Source: Avichristensenella sp031550535
GTDB lineage: Bacteria > Bacillota > Clostridia > Christensenellales > Aristaeellaceae
Direction of reading: 5' to 3'
DNA: 64,000 bases
Assembly (NCBI GenBank): GCA_031550535.1
Contig: JAVBOM010000006.1
Span: forward strand, 86,892 to 150,891
Of the stretch, positions 16,123-24,465 are shown piece after piece. The translations under genes were made by a program, and so were the position numbers. The notes below the pieces were generated by a model that ran no database searches, was not told where the DNA came from, and saw nothing but the letters and a program-made list of their open reading frames with translations. Numbering within the stretch: position 1 is the first letter of the stretch; every line of letters begins with the position of its first letter.

Positions 16123-17230
16123 GGCGGACGCGCTCGCGGCGGCCATCCGCGCGTATGACGGCCCGCCCATCCGGCTGATGGAGGTCTGCGGCACGCACAC
16201 GCACCAGATTTCACGGTTCGGGATTCCGTCGCTCCTGCCGGAAAATATTGAACTGATTTCCGGGCCGGGTTGCCCGGTCTGCGTGACGCCCGCCGGATAC
16301 ATTGACCGGGCGGCGGAGATCGCGACGCGGCCTGGCTGCACGGTGCTCAGCTACGGGGACATGATCCGCGTGCCCGGGAACAAAACGTCGCTGCTCGCGG
16401 CAAAGGCCGCGGGGGGCAGCGTACTGCTGATGTACTCCCCCATGGACGCGCTCCGGCACGCCGCGCGCGAGCCGGACCGGCTGTTTTACGTGACAGCCGT
16501 CGGGTTCGAGACGACGCTGCCGCTGTACGCCCTGCTGGTCAAACGGCTGGCCGAGGAAGGCGTCGAGAACATCCGCCTCCTGCTGGCCGCCCGCGCGCTG
16601 CTGCCCGCGCTTGAGTGGATTTGCGAAAACGATCCGGACATTGACGGCTTTCTCGGCCCCGGGCATGTCAGCGCGATTCTCGGTTCCGGCGCGTATGAAT
16701 CGGTATGCGCGCGGTACGGCGTGCCCATGGCGGTGGCGGGGTTTTCGTATGAGCATCTGATCGCCGCGATTGCCAGCTTGATCCGCCAGGTTCGGCGCGG
16801 CGTGCCCGGGACGGCGGCGCGGTTTGGTAAAACCGGGCGACATCAGGGCATTTCGCAAGAAATACCCACCTTGGTGCGCAACCTGTACCCGAGCGCCGTC
16901 TCCCGCGAGGGGAACGCGCAGGCGCGGGCGCTGATCGCTGCGTGCTTCACGCGTGGGCCGTCCGTGTGGCGCGGGCTGGGCGAAATCGCGGGTTCTGGCT
17001 ACCGGCTCGCGCCGGAGTTTGCCGCGTTTGACGCGGGATTTTCCGATGGTGAACCGGATGCCTGGGAACCGGAAGGCTGCCTGTGCGGCCAGGTCATCAT
17101 CGGCCGCGCGAAACCGTTGGCATGCGGCTTTTTTGGCACAGCCTGCACGCCCGAGCATCCGATCGGCCCGTGCATGGTGTCCAGCGAGGGTACGTGCGGC
17201 ATTTGGCACGCGACGGCAAGAAAGAGGTAG
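16112..17230 (+). CDS. hypD: Hydrogenase assembly iron protein HypD, with an in-frame palindromic insert
   Basis: 372 residues. HypD signatures are present: MEVCGTHTHQISRFGI, SGPGCPVCVTP, YGDMIRVPG, GFETTLP and FLGPGHVSAILG, with the cysteines of the redox and [4Fe-4S] sites (C-terminal GCLCGQVIIG and SSEGTCG). HypD is the scaffold where CN and CO are attached to iron. Residues 235-253 (AARFGKTGRHQGISQEIPT) are encoded exactly by a 57-base copy of the local palindromic element. In the E. coli protein the flanking blocks QLHQGR and VENQYSRAV are nearly adjacent, so this looks like an insertion of about 20 residues in a surface loop. The frame is kept. Start overlaps hypC. Confidence 0.95.
   Translation: MTNKADALAAAIRAYDGPPIRLMEVCGTHTHQISRFGIPSLLPENIELISGPGCPVCVTPAGYIDRAAEIATRPGCTVLSYGDMIRVPGNKTSLLAAKAAGGSVLLMYSPMDALRHAAREPDRLFYVTAVGFETTLPLYALLVKRLAEEGVENIRLLLAARALLPALEWICENDPDIDGFLGPGHVSAILGSGAYESVCARYGVPMAVAGFSYEHLIAAIASLIRQVRRGVPGTAARFGKTGRHQGISQEIPTLVRNLYPSAVSREGNAQARALIAACFTRGPSVWRGLGEIAGSGYRLAPEFAAFDAGFSDGEPDAWEPEGCLCGQVIIGRAKPLACGFFGTACTPEHPIGPCMVSSEGTCGIWHATARKR
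16814..16870 (-). repeat. Double-hairpin palindromic element, copy 4, in frame inside hypD
   Basis: On the minus strand: GGTGGGTATTTCTTGCGAAA, then TGCCCTGATGTCGCCCGG, then TTTTACCAAACCGCGCCGC. All landmarks of the family are kept (the TTGCGAAA loop, the ATG-GCG-like linker and the terminal CGCGCCGC). It is 57 bases long, exactly 19 codons, in phase with hypD, and antisense to the gene. Confidence 0.85.
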
Positions 17231-17253
17231 GGAAGAACGCTGGGACGCTGGCA

Positions 17254-17361
17254 CTTGGATATTGTCGTGCCGCAGGCGGCACGCTGTATCCAAGCGAACC
17301 TGCCAAAGGGATATATCCTTTTAGAATCCCATCATTTCGCCTCACGGCGGGAGGGATTCTA
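17254..17361. repeat. Two two-tier hairpins in the hypD-hypE spacer
   Basis: The 220-base hypD-hypE gap holds CTTGGATA plus CGTGCC arms with their complements (17254-17294), then TAGAATCCC plus CGCC arms with theirs (17322-17361). Each has an outer and an inner stem. They differ in sequence from the 57-base element family. No promoter is evident; hypE has only a weak ribosome site, AAAGGAG, upstream of its ATG. Confidence 0.65.
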
Positions 17362-17450
17362 TCTATAATTCCCCGTATTCCATCTCGGCACCCTCATCGC
17401 CCCCACCTTCACAAATCCGCGCCACTGAACGGCAAAGGAGAACTGCTCGC

Positions 17451-18440
17451 ATGAAAATCACCACGGCCCACGGCGGCGGCGGCACCTGGATGGATGAGCT
17501 GATCCAGGGCGTCTTTGTCAAGCATTTCGCGAACGAGACGCTCTGCCGGATGGAGGACGCGGCCATCCTCACGCTGCCGCACGGCAAGATCGCCTTCACG
17601 ACCGATTCGTTCGTCGTCTCCCCGCTGCTCTTCCCGGGCGGGGACATCGGACGGCTGGCCGTCTGCGGCACGGTGAACGACCTGCTGATGCGGGGCGCCG
17701 TGCCGCGCTATCTTTCCGCGGGCTTCATCCTGGAGGAGGGGCTGGACACGGACGCGCTGGAGCGGATGGCCGCGTCGATGCGCGCGGCGGCGGACGAGGC
17801 GGGCGTCGAGATCGTCGCGGGCGACACGAAGGTCGTCGAGGGGCGCGGCGGGCTGTACATCAACACGTCCGGCATCGGCGTTGTCGATACGGCGCTGGAC
17901 ATCAGCGCGCGAAGCGCGAAAGAGGGCGACGCGGTGATCATCAGCGGTGACCTGGGCGACCATCACGCGTGCGTGCTGTCCGCGCGCATGGAAATTGAAA
18001 ACGGCATCCAGAGCGACTGCGCGCCCCTGACCGACATGGTGGCGGCGCTCCTGCGCGGCGGCGTGCCCATCCACGCGATGCGCGATATCACGCGCGGCGG
18101 GCTGGCGACGGTGCTGCACGAGATCGCCACGGCCTCCGGGGTGGAAATCGCGCTGCTGGACAGCGTTCCGCTGGCGAGCGAGCAGGTGCGGGGCTTTTGC
18201 GATATTCTGGGCCTGGACCCGCTGTACATGGGCAACGAGGGCAAAATGGCCCTGATCCTGCCGGAGCGCGACGCGGGGACAGCCGTGGACATCCTGCGCG
18301 CGTGCCCCTATGGGCAGTCGGCGCGGATCGTCGGCACGGTGCGCCGCGCGGATACGCCGTGCGTCACGATGCGGACGCGCGCGGGCGGCGTCCGGGCGAT
18401 TGGGCCTCTGCCGGGCGAGGGGTTGCCGCGGATCTGCTGA
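17451..18440 (+). CDS. hypE: Hydrogenase expression/formation protein HypE
   Basis: 329 residues of the PurM-like ATPase fold, starting MKITTAHGGGGTWM and ending PRIC, the conserved C-terminal Cys that accepts the carbamoyl group from HypF and is dehydrated to thiocyanate. Glycine-rich blocks (GRLAVCGTVNDLLMRGA and RDITRGGLATVLHE) form the ATP site. Last gene of the hyp set. AAAGGAG lies 7 bases before the ATG. Confidence 0.97.
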   Translation: MKITTAHGGGGTWMDELIQGVFVKHFANETLCRMEDAAILTLPHGKIAFTTDSFVVSPLLFPGGDIGRLAVCGTVNDLLMRGAVPRYLSAGFILEEGLDTDALERMAASMRAAADEAGVEIVAGDTKVVEGRGGLYINTSGIGVVDTALDISARSAKEGDAVIISGDLGDHHACVLSARMEIENGIQSDCAPLTDMVAALLRGGVPIHAMRDITRGGLATVLHEIATASGVEIALLDSVPLASEQVRGFCDILGLDPLYMGNEGKMALILPERDAGTAVDILRACPYGQSARIVGTVRRADTPCVTMRTRAGGVRAIGPLPGEGLPRIC

Positions 18441-19142
18441 CGGGGGTTGGGGTTTATCGTTGTACGCCGCCAGGCGGTCACGGTTTTTCCGTGCGGCTTT
18501 GGCGGCGCTTCCTTTGGGGGGATGTTTTGTGTCGGTGTATCGCACGCTGGTGAACGGATGGCAGATCTGCGCCGCTGCGTGGCGGACGCGCGATGCGCGC
18601 CCCTACGGCGTGTTGCGCAACCGGCAAAGTGCGTCCTGCTCTGCTGCTAGGGCGGTCATTGGCCGTCCGAGCCAGTTTGCCGTGCTCCCCATGCTGCTGT
18701 GAAAGGACGGACGCGCAACCAACTCCGCATCTCCCAGATATGCCATGCAGCCCACGGAGACGTCGCAGACAGCATTTCCAAAAACGCCCAAACATATCAC
18801 AACGCAACACCAAGAACCCTTGAAAAAAGCCCTCCCGCCGTGAGGCGAAACGACGGGCGTCCAGAGGGGATCGAAGCCGCATTCCGCCGGTGGCGGAATC
18901 AAATGCGGCGCAGATCGGTTTTCATACAGAGCGCACATTGTGCGCGACAATATGAAAACCCGGACAAAGGTCCTTTGGCAGGGTCTGGGACGGAGTCCCA
19001 GACCCCCCTCCCCCACGTACACGAAAAAGCGGCGGCGGCAGCTCAAAGGCCATCCGCACGCCGCTTCCCCTCCAGTCCCCTCTCCCCCATGCCGCGCTCG
19101 GCCGGCTTTTCACGGCGCGGCGCTATCGCATGGCCCCGGCGC
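18441..19142. other. 700-base intergenic region with several hairpins and no convincing gene
   Basis: Short open frames here have no recognisable product. Three inverted repeats stand out. One is GCCGCAT plus TCCGCC arms (18876-18909, two-tier). The second is GGTTTTCATA with an inner GCGCAC/GTGCGC (18917-18960, two-tier). The third is an 11-bp perfect hairpin, GGGTCTGGGAC (18981-19005). The region separates the convergent hyp and fucosidase operons, so some may act as terminators, although none carries a clear T tract. Confidence 0.6.
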
Positions 19143-20444
19143 TCACTCGGCCAGCGTCACCGCGATGACGGTATCGACCGGGTCCGGCAAATCGGGCGAC
19201 TCGCCCAGCGATACGAACGACAGGTCCGGGTAGTTGCCCGTGATCCAGTTCTTGGCGATGGCAAGCTCCGCGCCGTCGGCCAGCAGCCGCACGCGGGCGA
19301 TTTTCTCCTTGTCCAGCCCGGTCAGCGGGATGAAGCCAATCGGGTTGTCGAACACATGATAGTACACCGTGTTCCCACCGCGCGTCACGCGGCCGAACTC
19401 CGGCTTGTCCATGTCCGCCCAGCCGCAGCCGTAGATGCTCCGGCCGTTCTTCTTCATCCAGCGGCCAATTTCCGCGAGCGCGTCCAAGGACCGCTCCGGG
19501 ATGTTGCCCCGCGCGTCCGGGCCGACGTTGAGCAGCATGTTGCCGCCCTTGCTGACGCACTCGACCAGCTTCCTGATGAGCATCTCCGGGCTCTTGTAGA
19601 AAAAGTCCCGCTGCGCGTAGCCCCAGTTGCCGTTCATCGTGACACACGCTTCCCACGCGACCGGTTCGCCGTCCGACTTGCGGACGCCGGAAGGCGGGAT
19701 GATCTGCTCGGGGCTGACGAAATCGCCGGAGTACACGGCCGGGCTGTCGGTCATCAAGGAACCGAAGCCCTCGCCGCTCGCCTCCAGGCGGTTGTTCAGG
19801 ATGATGCCCGGCTGCAACTCCCGCACCATGTTCACCAATTCGGTCGCGCGCCACGCCTCGCCCGTCAGCGGCGGATACGAGAAGTCAAACCACAGCAGGT
19901 CGATCTTGCCGTAGTTCGTCATCAGTTCGCGCACCTGACCGTGCATATAGGCAAGATACCGGTCAAAGTTATGCTCCGCGCCACGGAACGCCTCGTTGTC
20001 GCGCTCGGGGTGCTGGCGGTCGCCAAAGTGCGGATAGTCCGGGTGATGCCAGTCGATGATCGAGTAATAGAACCCGACGGCCAGCCCCTCCGCGCGGAAC
20101 GCGTCCACATACTCGCGGATCAGGTCGCGGCCCGCTTTCGTGTTCGTCGCCTTGTAATCGGTCAGTGCGCTGTCGAACAGGCAGAATCCGTCGTGGTGCT
20201 TGGCGGTCATCACGACATAGCGCATGCCCGCTTCCTTCGCGGCGCGCGCCCACGCCTTCGGGTCGTAATCGATGGGGTCGAACTCGTCAAAGTACGGCTG
20301 GTACGCGTCGTTCGGTATCCGCTCCACGCTGCGCACCCACTCGCCGCGCGCGGGGATCGCGTACAGCCCCCAGTGAATGAACATGCCGAAGCGCGCGTCC
20401 TGGAACCACGCCATGCGCCGCTGGTATTCCGCCTTGTCGAACAT
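19143..20444 (-). CDS. GH29 alpha-L-fucosidase
   Basis: 433 residues without a signal peptide, so probably cytoplasmic. GH29 motifs: FGMFIHWG (19-26), TAKHHDGFCLFDS (80-92), and LLWFDFSYP with the nucleophile Asp187. A LNVGPDARGNIP block is also typical of the family. It releases L-fucose from fucosylated oligosaccharides brought in by the ABC transporter encoded upstream in the same operon. ATG with GAGGAGGAAA. A long perfect hairpin separates it from the binding-protein gene and may set a lower expression level. Confidence 0.93.
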   Translation of the reverse strand: MFDKAEYQRRMAWFQDARFGMFIHWGLYAIPARGEWVRSVERIPNDAYQPYFDEFDPIDYDPKAWARAAKEAGMRYVVMTAKHHDGFCLFDSALTDYKATNTKAGRDLIREYVDAFRAEGLAVGFYYSIIDWHHPDYPHFGDRQHPERDNEAFRGAEHNFDRYLAYMHGQVRELMTNYGKIDLLWFDFSYPPLTGEAWRATELVNMVRELQPGIILNNRLEASGEGFGSLMTDSPAVYSGDFVSPEQIIPPSGVRKSDGEPVAWEACVTMNGNWGYAQRDFFYKSPEMLIRKLVECVSKGGNMLLNVGPDARGNIPERSLDALAEIGRWMKKNGRSIYGCGWADMDKPEFGRVTRGGNTVYYHVFDNPIGFIPLTGLDKEKIARVRLLADGAELAIAKNWITGNYPDLSFVSLGESPDLPDPVDTVIAVTLAE

Positions 20445-20474
20445 ATTTTCCTCCTCGATTGTATGGCAGACATG

Positions 20475-20508
20475 GGGGCTGTCGCGGCAACTCCGCCGCG
20501 ACAGCCCC
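20475..20508 (-). terminator. Stem-loop between solute-binding protein and fucosidase genes
   Basis: A perfect 14-bp stem (GGGGCTGTCGCGGC and complement) with a 6-base loop. With no T tract it is more likely a partial terminator or RNA-stabilising hairpin that protects the binding-protein message, as in other sugar ABC operons. Confidence 0.6.
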
Positions 20509-20526
20509 GCTATCCTTTCCCCAGCC

Positions 20527-22191
20527 TTACTTATACTGCTCGTCGTACGCCTTCTGGAACGCGTCGATCACGGTGCGCAGGCCCTTGGCCTCCAGGTCCT
20601 TCAGCCACGCGTCGTAGTCCGCGTCCACGTCCTTCGCGCCGGTCATGAAGGCGGTCATGCCTTCCTTGATCGCGGTCGCCAGCTCCGTGCGCATCACGGC
20701 CATCTCGTCCGTCTGCTCCGCCGTGAACTTGATCGGCGGGATGCTCATCTCGGGGCGGCCGAACGGCTCGTATTCTTTGGTCACCTGATAGAGCAGCGTC
20801 TCCAGACCGTCGCCACTGTACACGTCGATGTCCGCCGGGGACACCATGCCGAAGCGGTACGCCGCGTCGCGCTTGGAAATGCTCATCTGCACCAGGTGCT
20901 GGTTCTGCGGCTCAACCTCCTGCCACGGGGTGATCTGCTCATAGATCGCCTGAATGCCGTTGATGCCAAGCTGGCCTTCCTCGGCCCATTTCCAGTCCAC
21001 GCCTTCCTCACCATAGTACGAGCGCAGCGAGGCCTCCAGCGTCAGCAGGTAGTCGGCCCACTTGACCGCGATTTCCGGATACTTGCAGCTCGCGGACACG
21101 ACGTACGAGTTGCCGCTCACGCTGTCATGCGGCCACACGGGGGTGTTCTGGTAGCCGTCCGGGCCGACCAGCGGCAGGATGGCCGCGTACTCGCGGTAGC
21201 GCTCCTCGCCGAGCTGCGTGAACAGGTTGTAGCCGCCGGGCGCGCAGCCCAGCAGGTTCGCGTCGGCATTCTCGGCGAGCTGCGTCATCTGGATGTCGTC
21301 CTGCGTGAAGCTGCCGTTGTAGTACAGTCCCTCGTCGTACAGCTTGCGCATGTACTTCAGGCCATCGCGCAGCTCCGCCTTGTCAAACGGCACGACGATG
21401 TTGCCATCCTCAACATACAGGCCCATCGAATGCACGTTGGCACCGGTGACGGACGGCTCCAAGCCCACGTCATAGTACGTGAAGCAGTTCAGGATGAAGC
21501 GGTCGCCGGTGGAATACCAGCCGCCCAGGTACGACCCGGCGAACGGGATCTCGTCCTGCTTGCCGTTGCCGTTGGGGTCCTGGTCGCGGAACGCCACGAG
21601 CACATCGTAGAACTCGTCCAGCGTCGTGGGCTGCGCAAGGCCCAGCTTGTCCAGCCACGCCTGGTTCATCCACATCTTGCTGGCCATGGTGCAGTGGTAG
21701 CACTCGTTGACGTTCGGCATGACATAGATGTTGCCGTCGAGCTGCGTCAGCTTGCCGCGGCTGCCGGGGTACTGCTCAAACACCGCGAGCGTCTCCGGCG
21801 CGTTCTGGTCGATCAGATCGTTCAGCGGCATCAGCATGCCGTCCTTGACGCCGTACTGCTGGATCGCCGTGTTGGTGAAGTCCCCGCCGAAGCCGAAGAA
21901 CACGTCCGGATAATCGCCGGTGGCGAGGATCAGGTTCAGCTTCTCCTGGCGGCTGGCGACCGGAACGGACTCAAACTCGATGTGGACGCCGGTCTGTTCT
22001 TCCATCCACAGGATGAACGCGTTCGTGTTCCAGTCGACGATCGCAGGATGCTCGGTGACCAGGAACTTGAGCGTCACCGGCTCGCTGACGATCGGCATCA
22101 CGCCCGGCTCGGAGATCGTGACCTCCGCCAGGCTGCCGAACGAGAGCAGCGAAAGCATGAGAACCAAGGCGATAGCAAGCAGCTTCTTCAT
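20527..22191 (-). CDS. Extracellular solute-binding protein of a carbohydrate ABC importer
   Basis: 554 residues from the ATG at 22191 (AAGGAGG upstream). A 22-residue signal peptide (MKKLLAIALVLMLSLLSFGS) is followed by a family 1-type binding protein with the LILATGDYPDVFFG block common in LplA/YtcQ-like proteins of Clostridia and Paenibacillus. No lipobox cysteine follows the hydrophobic core, which is unusual for a Gram-positive binding protein; it may be released, held by other contacts, or belong to a lineage with a different envelope. It delivers an oligosaccharide, plausibly fucosylated, to the two permeases encoded upstream. Confidence 0.9.
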   Translation of the reverse strand: MKKLLAIALVLMLSLLSFGSLAEVTISEPGVMPIVSEPVTLKFLVTEHPAIVDWNTNAFILWMEEQTGVHIEFESVPVASRQEKLNLILATGDYPDVFFGFGGDFTNTAIQQYGVKDGMLMPLNDLIDQNAPETLAVFEQYPGSRGKLTQLDGNIYVMPNVNECYHCTMASKMWMNQAWLDKLGLAQPTTLDEFYDVLVAFRDQDPNGNGKQDEIPFAGSYLGGWYSTGDRFILNCFTYYDVGLEPSVTGANVHSMGLYVEDGNIVVPFDKAELRDGLKYMRKLYDEGLYYNGSFTQDDIQMTQLAENADANLLGCAPGGYNLFTQLGEERYREYAAILPLVGPDGYQNTPVWPHDSVSGNSYVVSASCKYPEIAVKWADYLLTLEASLRSYYGEEGVDWKWAEEGQLGINGIQAIYEQITPWQEVEPQNQHLVQMSISKRDAAYRFGMVSPADIDVYSGDGLETLLYQVTKEYEPFGRPEMSIPPIKFTAEQTDEMAVMRTELATAIKEGMTAFMTGAKDVDADYDAWLKDLEAKGLRTVIDAFQKAYDEQYK

Positions 22192-22263
22192 TCGAAATAC
22201 CCTCCTTGTAATATGGTTGACGCGCGAGCGCGCAAAACCCCTCGTTACCCCCTTTAGCGAGGC

Positions 22264-22314
22264 GAGGAACCGAAGATTCCGAGCTATAGGAGAATTCCGC
22301 AAGGAATTCTAACC
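22264..22314 (-). repeat. Double-hairpin palindromic element, copy 5 (supplies the stop of permease 2)
   Basis: Minus strand: GGTTAGAATTCCTTGCGGAA, then TTCTCCTATAGCTCGG, then AATCTTCGGTTCC. Its first six bases, GGT TAG, are the last sense codon and stop of the upstream permease. The second hairpin has diverged from the majority sequence and resembles copy 6, suggesting a subfamily. Confidence 0.85.
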
Positions 22315-23217
22315 TTTCACCGAGCCGATCATGATGCCCTTGACGAAGAACTTCTGCACGAACGGATACAGCACGAGCAGCGGCGCGCTGGCGATGACGA
22401 TGACCGCGTACTTCAGCAGGTTTTGCAGCCCCTTGCGCATCGCCATGTCGCGCACGTCGCGCGCCATGGACGCCTCCGTGCTGTTCAATATCAGGATGTT
22501 CCGCAGCGCGATCTGCAGCGGGTACAGCTCTTTTTTCGACAGGTAGATGAACGCGTCAAAGTACGAGTTCCAGATGCCGACCGCGCAGTACAGCCCGATG
22601 ACCGCGATGATCGGCCCGGAGAGCGGAATTGTGATGCGCATCAGCATGCCGGGCACGGAGCAGCCGTCCAGCGACGCGGACTCGTACAGGTCCTCCGGGA
22701 TGGTGGATTGCAGGAACGAGCGCGCCAGCATTACGTACCATGCGCTCATCGCGCCCGGCAGCACCATGACCCAGACGGTGTTCAATATGCGGAGCTCTTT
22801 CATCAGCAAATAGTTCGGGATCAGGCCGCCGTTGAAGAACATGGTGAACAGCACGAGGCCGCCGACGACGTTTCGGCCGAAGAAATCCTTGCGCGACAGG
22901 CAGAACGCGCAGAGCATCGTCATCACGATGTTCAGCGATGTGCCCAGCGCCATATAGATGAAAGAATTGCGGTAGCCGAGCATGATCTGGTCGTTCTTGA
23001 ACACCGTTTCATATGCGATCAGCGTCGGCTCCTTCGGCAGAAACACGACACGGCCGCTCATCACGGCGCTGACGGACGAGAACGACGCGCTGACGACGTA
23101 GATCAGCGGATACGCGACGAGCACGAACGCGATCAGGAGCAGGATGGTCGAACAGATATCAAACACGTTGTCCGACCAACGCTGGCGGATATGGCGGGGT
23201 TTTTTGACGTTTATCAT
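22309..23217 (-). CDS. Carbohydrate ABC transporter permease (YcjP/LplC-like)
   Basis: 302 residues with six helices. The EAA loop that docks the ATPase is visible as YESASLDGCSVPGMLMRITIP. The N terminus (LVAYPLIYVVSASFSS) is typical of the MalG-type partner. ATG with GAGGAGGAAC upstream. The frame is open upstream into another gene, but that sequence is a shadow. No ATPase gene is in the operon, as usual for importers that share an MsmX-type ATPase. The last codon and stop come from a palindromic element. Confidence 0.93.
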   Translation of the reverse strand: MINVKKPRHIRQRWSDNVFDICSTILLLIAFVLVAYPLIYVVSASFSSVSAVMSGRVVFLPKEPTLIAYETVFKNDQIMLGYRNSFIYMALGTSLNIVMTMLCAFCLSRKDFFGRNVVGGLVLFTMFFNGGLIPNYLLMKELRILNTVWVMVLPGAMSAWYVMLARSFLQSTIPEDLYESASLDGCSVPGMLMRITIPLSGPIIAVIGLYCAVGIWNSYFDAFIYLSKKELYPLQIALRNILILNSTEASMARDVRDMAMRKGLQNLLKYAVIVIASAPLLVLYPFVQKFFVKGIMIGSVKG

Positions 23218-23240
23218 GCTCAGTTCCTCCTCATCATGGT

Positions 23241-23292
23241 GCGGAACCGAAGATTCCGCGCCATTTGGGGATTCCGCAAGGAATCCCCTACC
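23241..23292 (-). repeat. Double-hairpin palindromic element, copy 6 (abuts permease 1 stop)
   Basis: Minus strand begins GGTAGGGGATTCCTTGCGGA, continues ATCCCCAAATGGCGC and ends GGAATCTTCGGTTCCGC. Its first G is the last base of the TAG stop of permease 1. It lies between the two permease genes. Confidence 0.87.
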
Positions 23293-24257
23293 TACCATAA
23301 GCCCGTGCCGGTCGCGCGGCGGGCGACGAAATTGCACAGCCCCAGCATGACCAGGTTCACCAGCGAGTTGAACAGGCCCACGGCCGTGGAGAATGAGAAG
23401 TTGCCGCTCTGCAGGCCGATTTTGTACACGTAGGTGGAGAGCACCTCGCTGACGCTGTTGTTGATGCTGTTTTGCATGAGGTAAATTTTCTCGAACCCCA
23501 CGCTGAGAATGGAGCCGGTGTTCAGGATGAACAGCGTGATGATGGTGGGCAGAATGCCCGGCAGGTCGATGTTCCAGATGCGCTGCCACTTGTTCGCGCC
23601 GTCCACCAACGCCGCGTCGTACAGCTCCGTGTTGATGCCGGACAGCGCCGCCAGGTATACGACGGCGGAATAGCCGGTCGTCTGCCAGACGCCGGTCCAC
23701 ACATACAGGTGGCGGAAGTACTTGGCCTCCCCCATCACGTTGACGGACTTGCCGCCCATGGCCTGGATCATATGGTTGACGATGCCGGTGGTCGGGTCCG
23801 TGAACTGCATAATCATCGACACCAGCACGACGGTGGAGATGAAGTACGGCATGTAGGTGACGAGCTGCACGGTCTTGCGGAAGGAGCGGCTGCGGGCCTC
23901 ATTCAGGCAGATGGCCAGAATGATGGGGATGGGAAACCCCGCGAGCAGCGAATATAGCGAAATGATGAACGTATTGCCAATGACGGTGTTCCGGGACGAC
24001 GCCTCCCAGAACATTCTGAAATACTTCAGACCCACCCACGGGCTGCCGAGGATGCCCTTGCTGGCGGAGAAGTCGCGGAAGGCTATTTGGACGCCATACA
24101 TGGGATAATAGCGGAAAACGAGCAAATACACGAGTGGAAGCAGGATCAGGCCATAATAAGGCAGGCTCTTTCGAACGCGTTTCTGGGTATGGGTCCAACT
24201 GTAGCGGGACACAGCATTCCCGTGGGGGCCATGGAGGCGCGGAGCCGGATCGGTCAT
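23292..24257 (-). CDS. Carbohydrate ABC transporter permease (YteP/LplB-like)
   Basis: 321 residues, six helices, MalF-type half with LVFRYYPMYGVQIAFRDF near the N terminus. Its EAA loop is YDAALVDGANKWQRIWNIDLP. ATG at 24257 (a TTG one codon earlier is less likely), preceded by GGGAGTGG and about 30 bases downstream of a consensus promoter. First gene of the importer-fucosidase operon. Confidence 0.93.
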   Translation of the reverse strand: MTDPAPRLHGPHGNAVSRYSWTHTQKRVRKSLPYYGLILLPLVYLLVFRYYPMYGVQIAFRDFSASKGILGSPWVGLKYFRMFWEASSRNTVIGNTFIISLYSLLAGFPIPIILAICLNEARSRSFRKTVQLVTYMPYFISTVVLVSMIMQFTDPTTGIVNHMIQAMGGKSVNVMGEAKYFRHLYVWTGVWQTTGYSAVVYLAALSGINTELYDAALVDGANKWQRIWNIDLPGILPTIITLFILNTGSILSVGFEKIYLMQNSINNSVSEVLSTYVYKIGLQSGNFSFSTAVGLFNSLVNLVMLGLCNFVARRATGTGLW

Positions 24258-24293
24258 CAAGCGGCCACTCCCGTCTGCTTACTTTGTAATCTC

Positions 24294-24322
24294 ATATTAG
24301 CAATTTTTGTGTCATCTGTCAA
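24294..24322 (-). promoter_or_regulatory. Promoter of the fucoside importer operon
   Basis: Minus strand TTGACA (24322-24317), 17-base spacer, TAATAT (24299-24294). The surrounding AT-rich DNA contrasts with the high-GC genes and is the natural place for a ROK repressor to bind, although no clear palindrome stands out. Confidence 0.8.
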
Positions 24323-24465
24323 CCAACCATATTGCGTTTTATACATTTCTTTTTGCTTATTAGATTTAAAGCGTCTTTCATAAACTGATGTTAGCATCTC
24401 GGTTGACAAACCCGCATTCTTGCCTGTACAATGCAGGAAACCCGCCAGAGAGACGGTTTCGCGCG

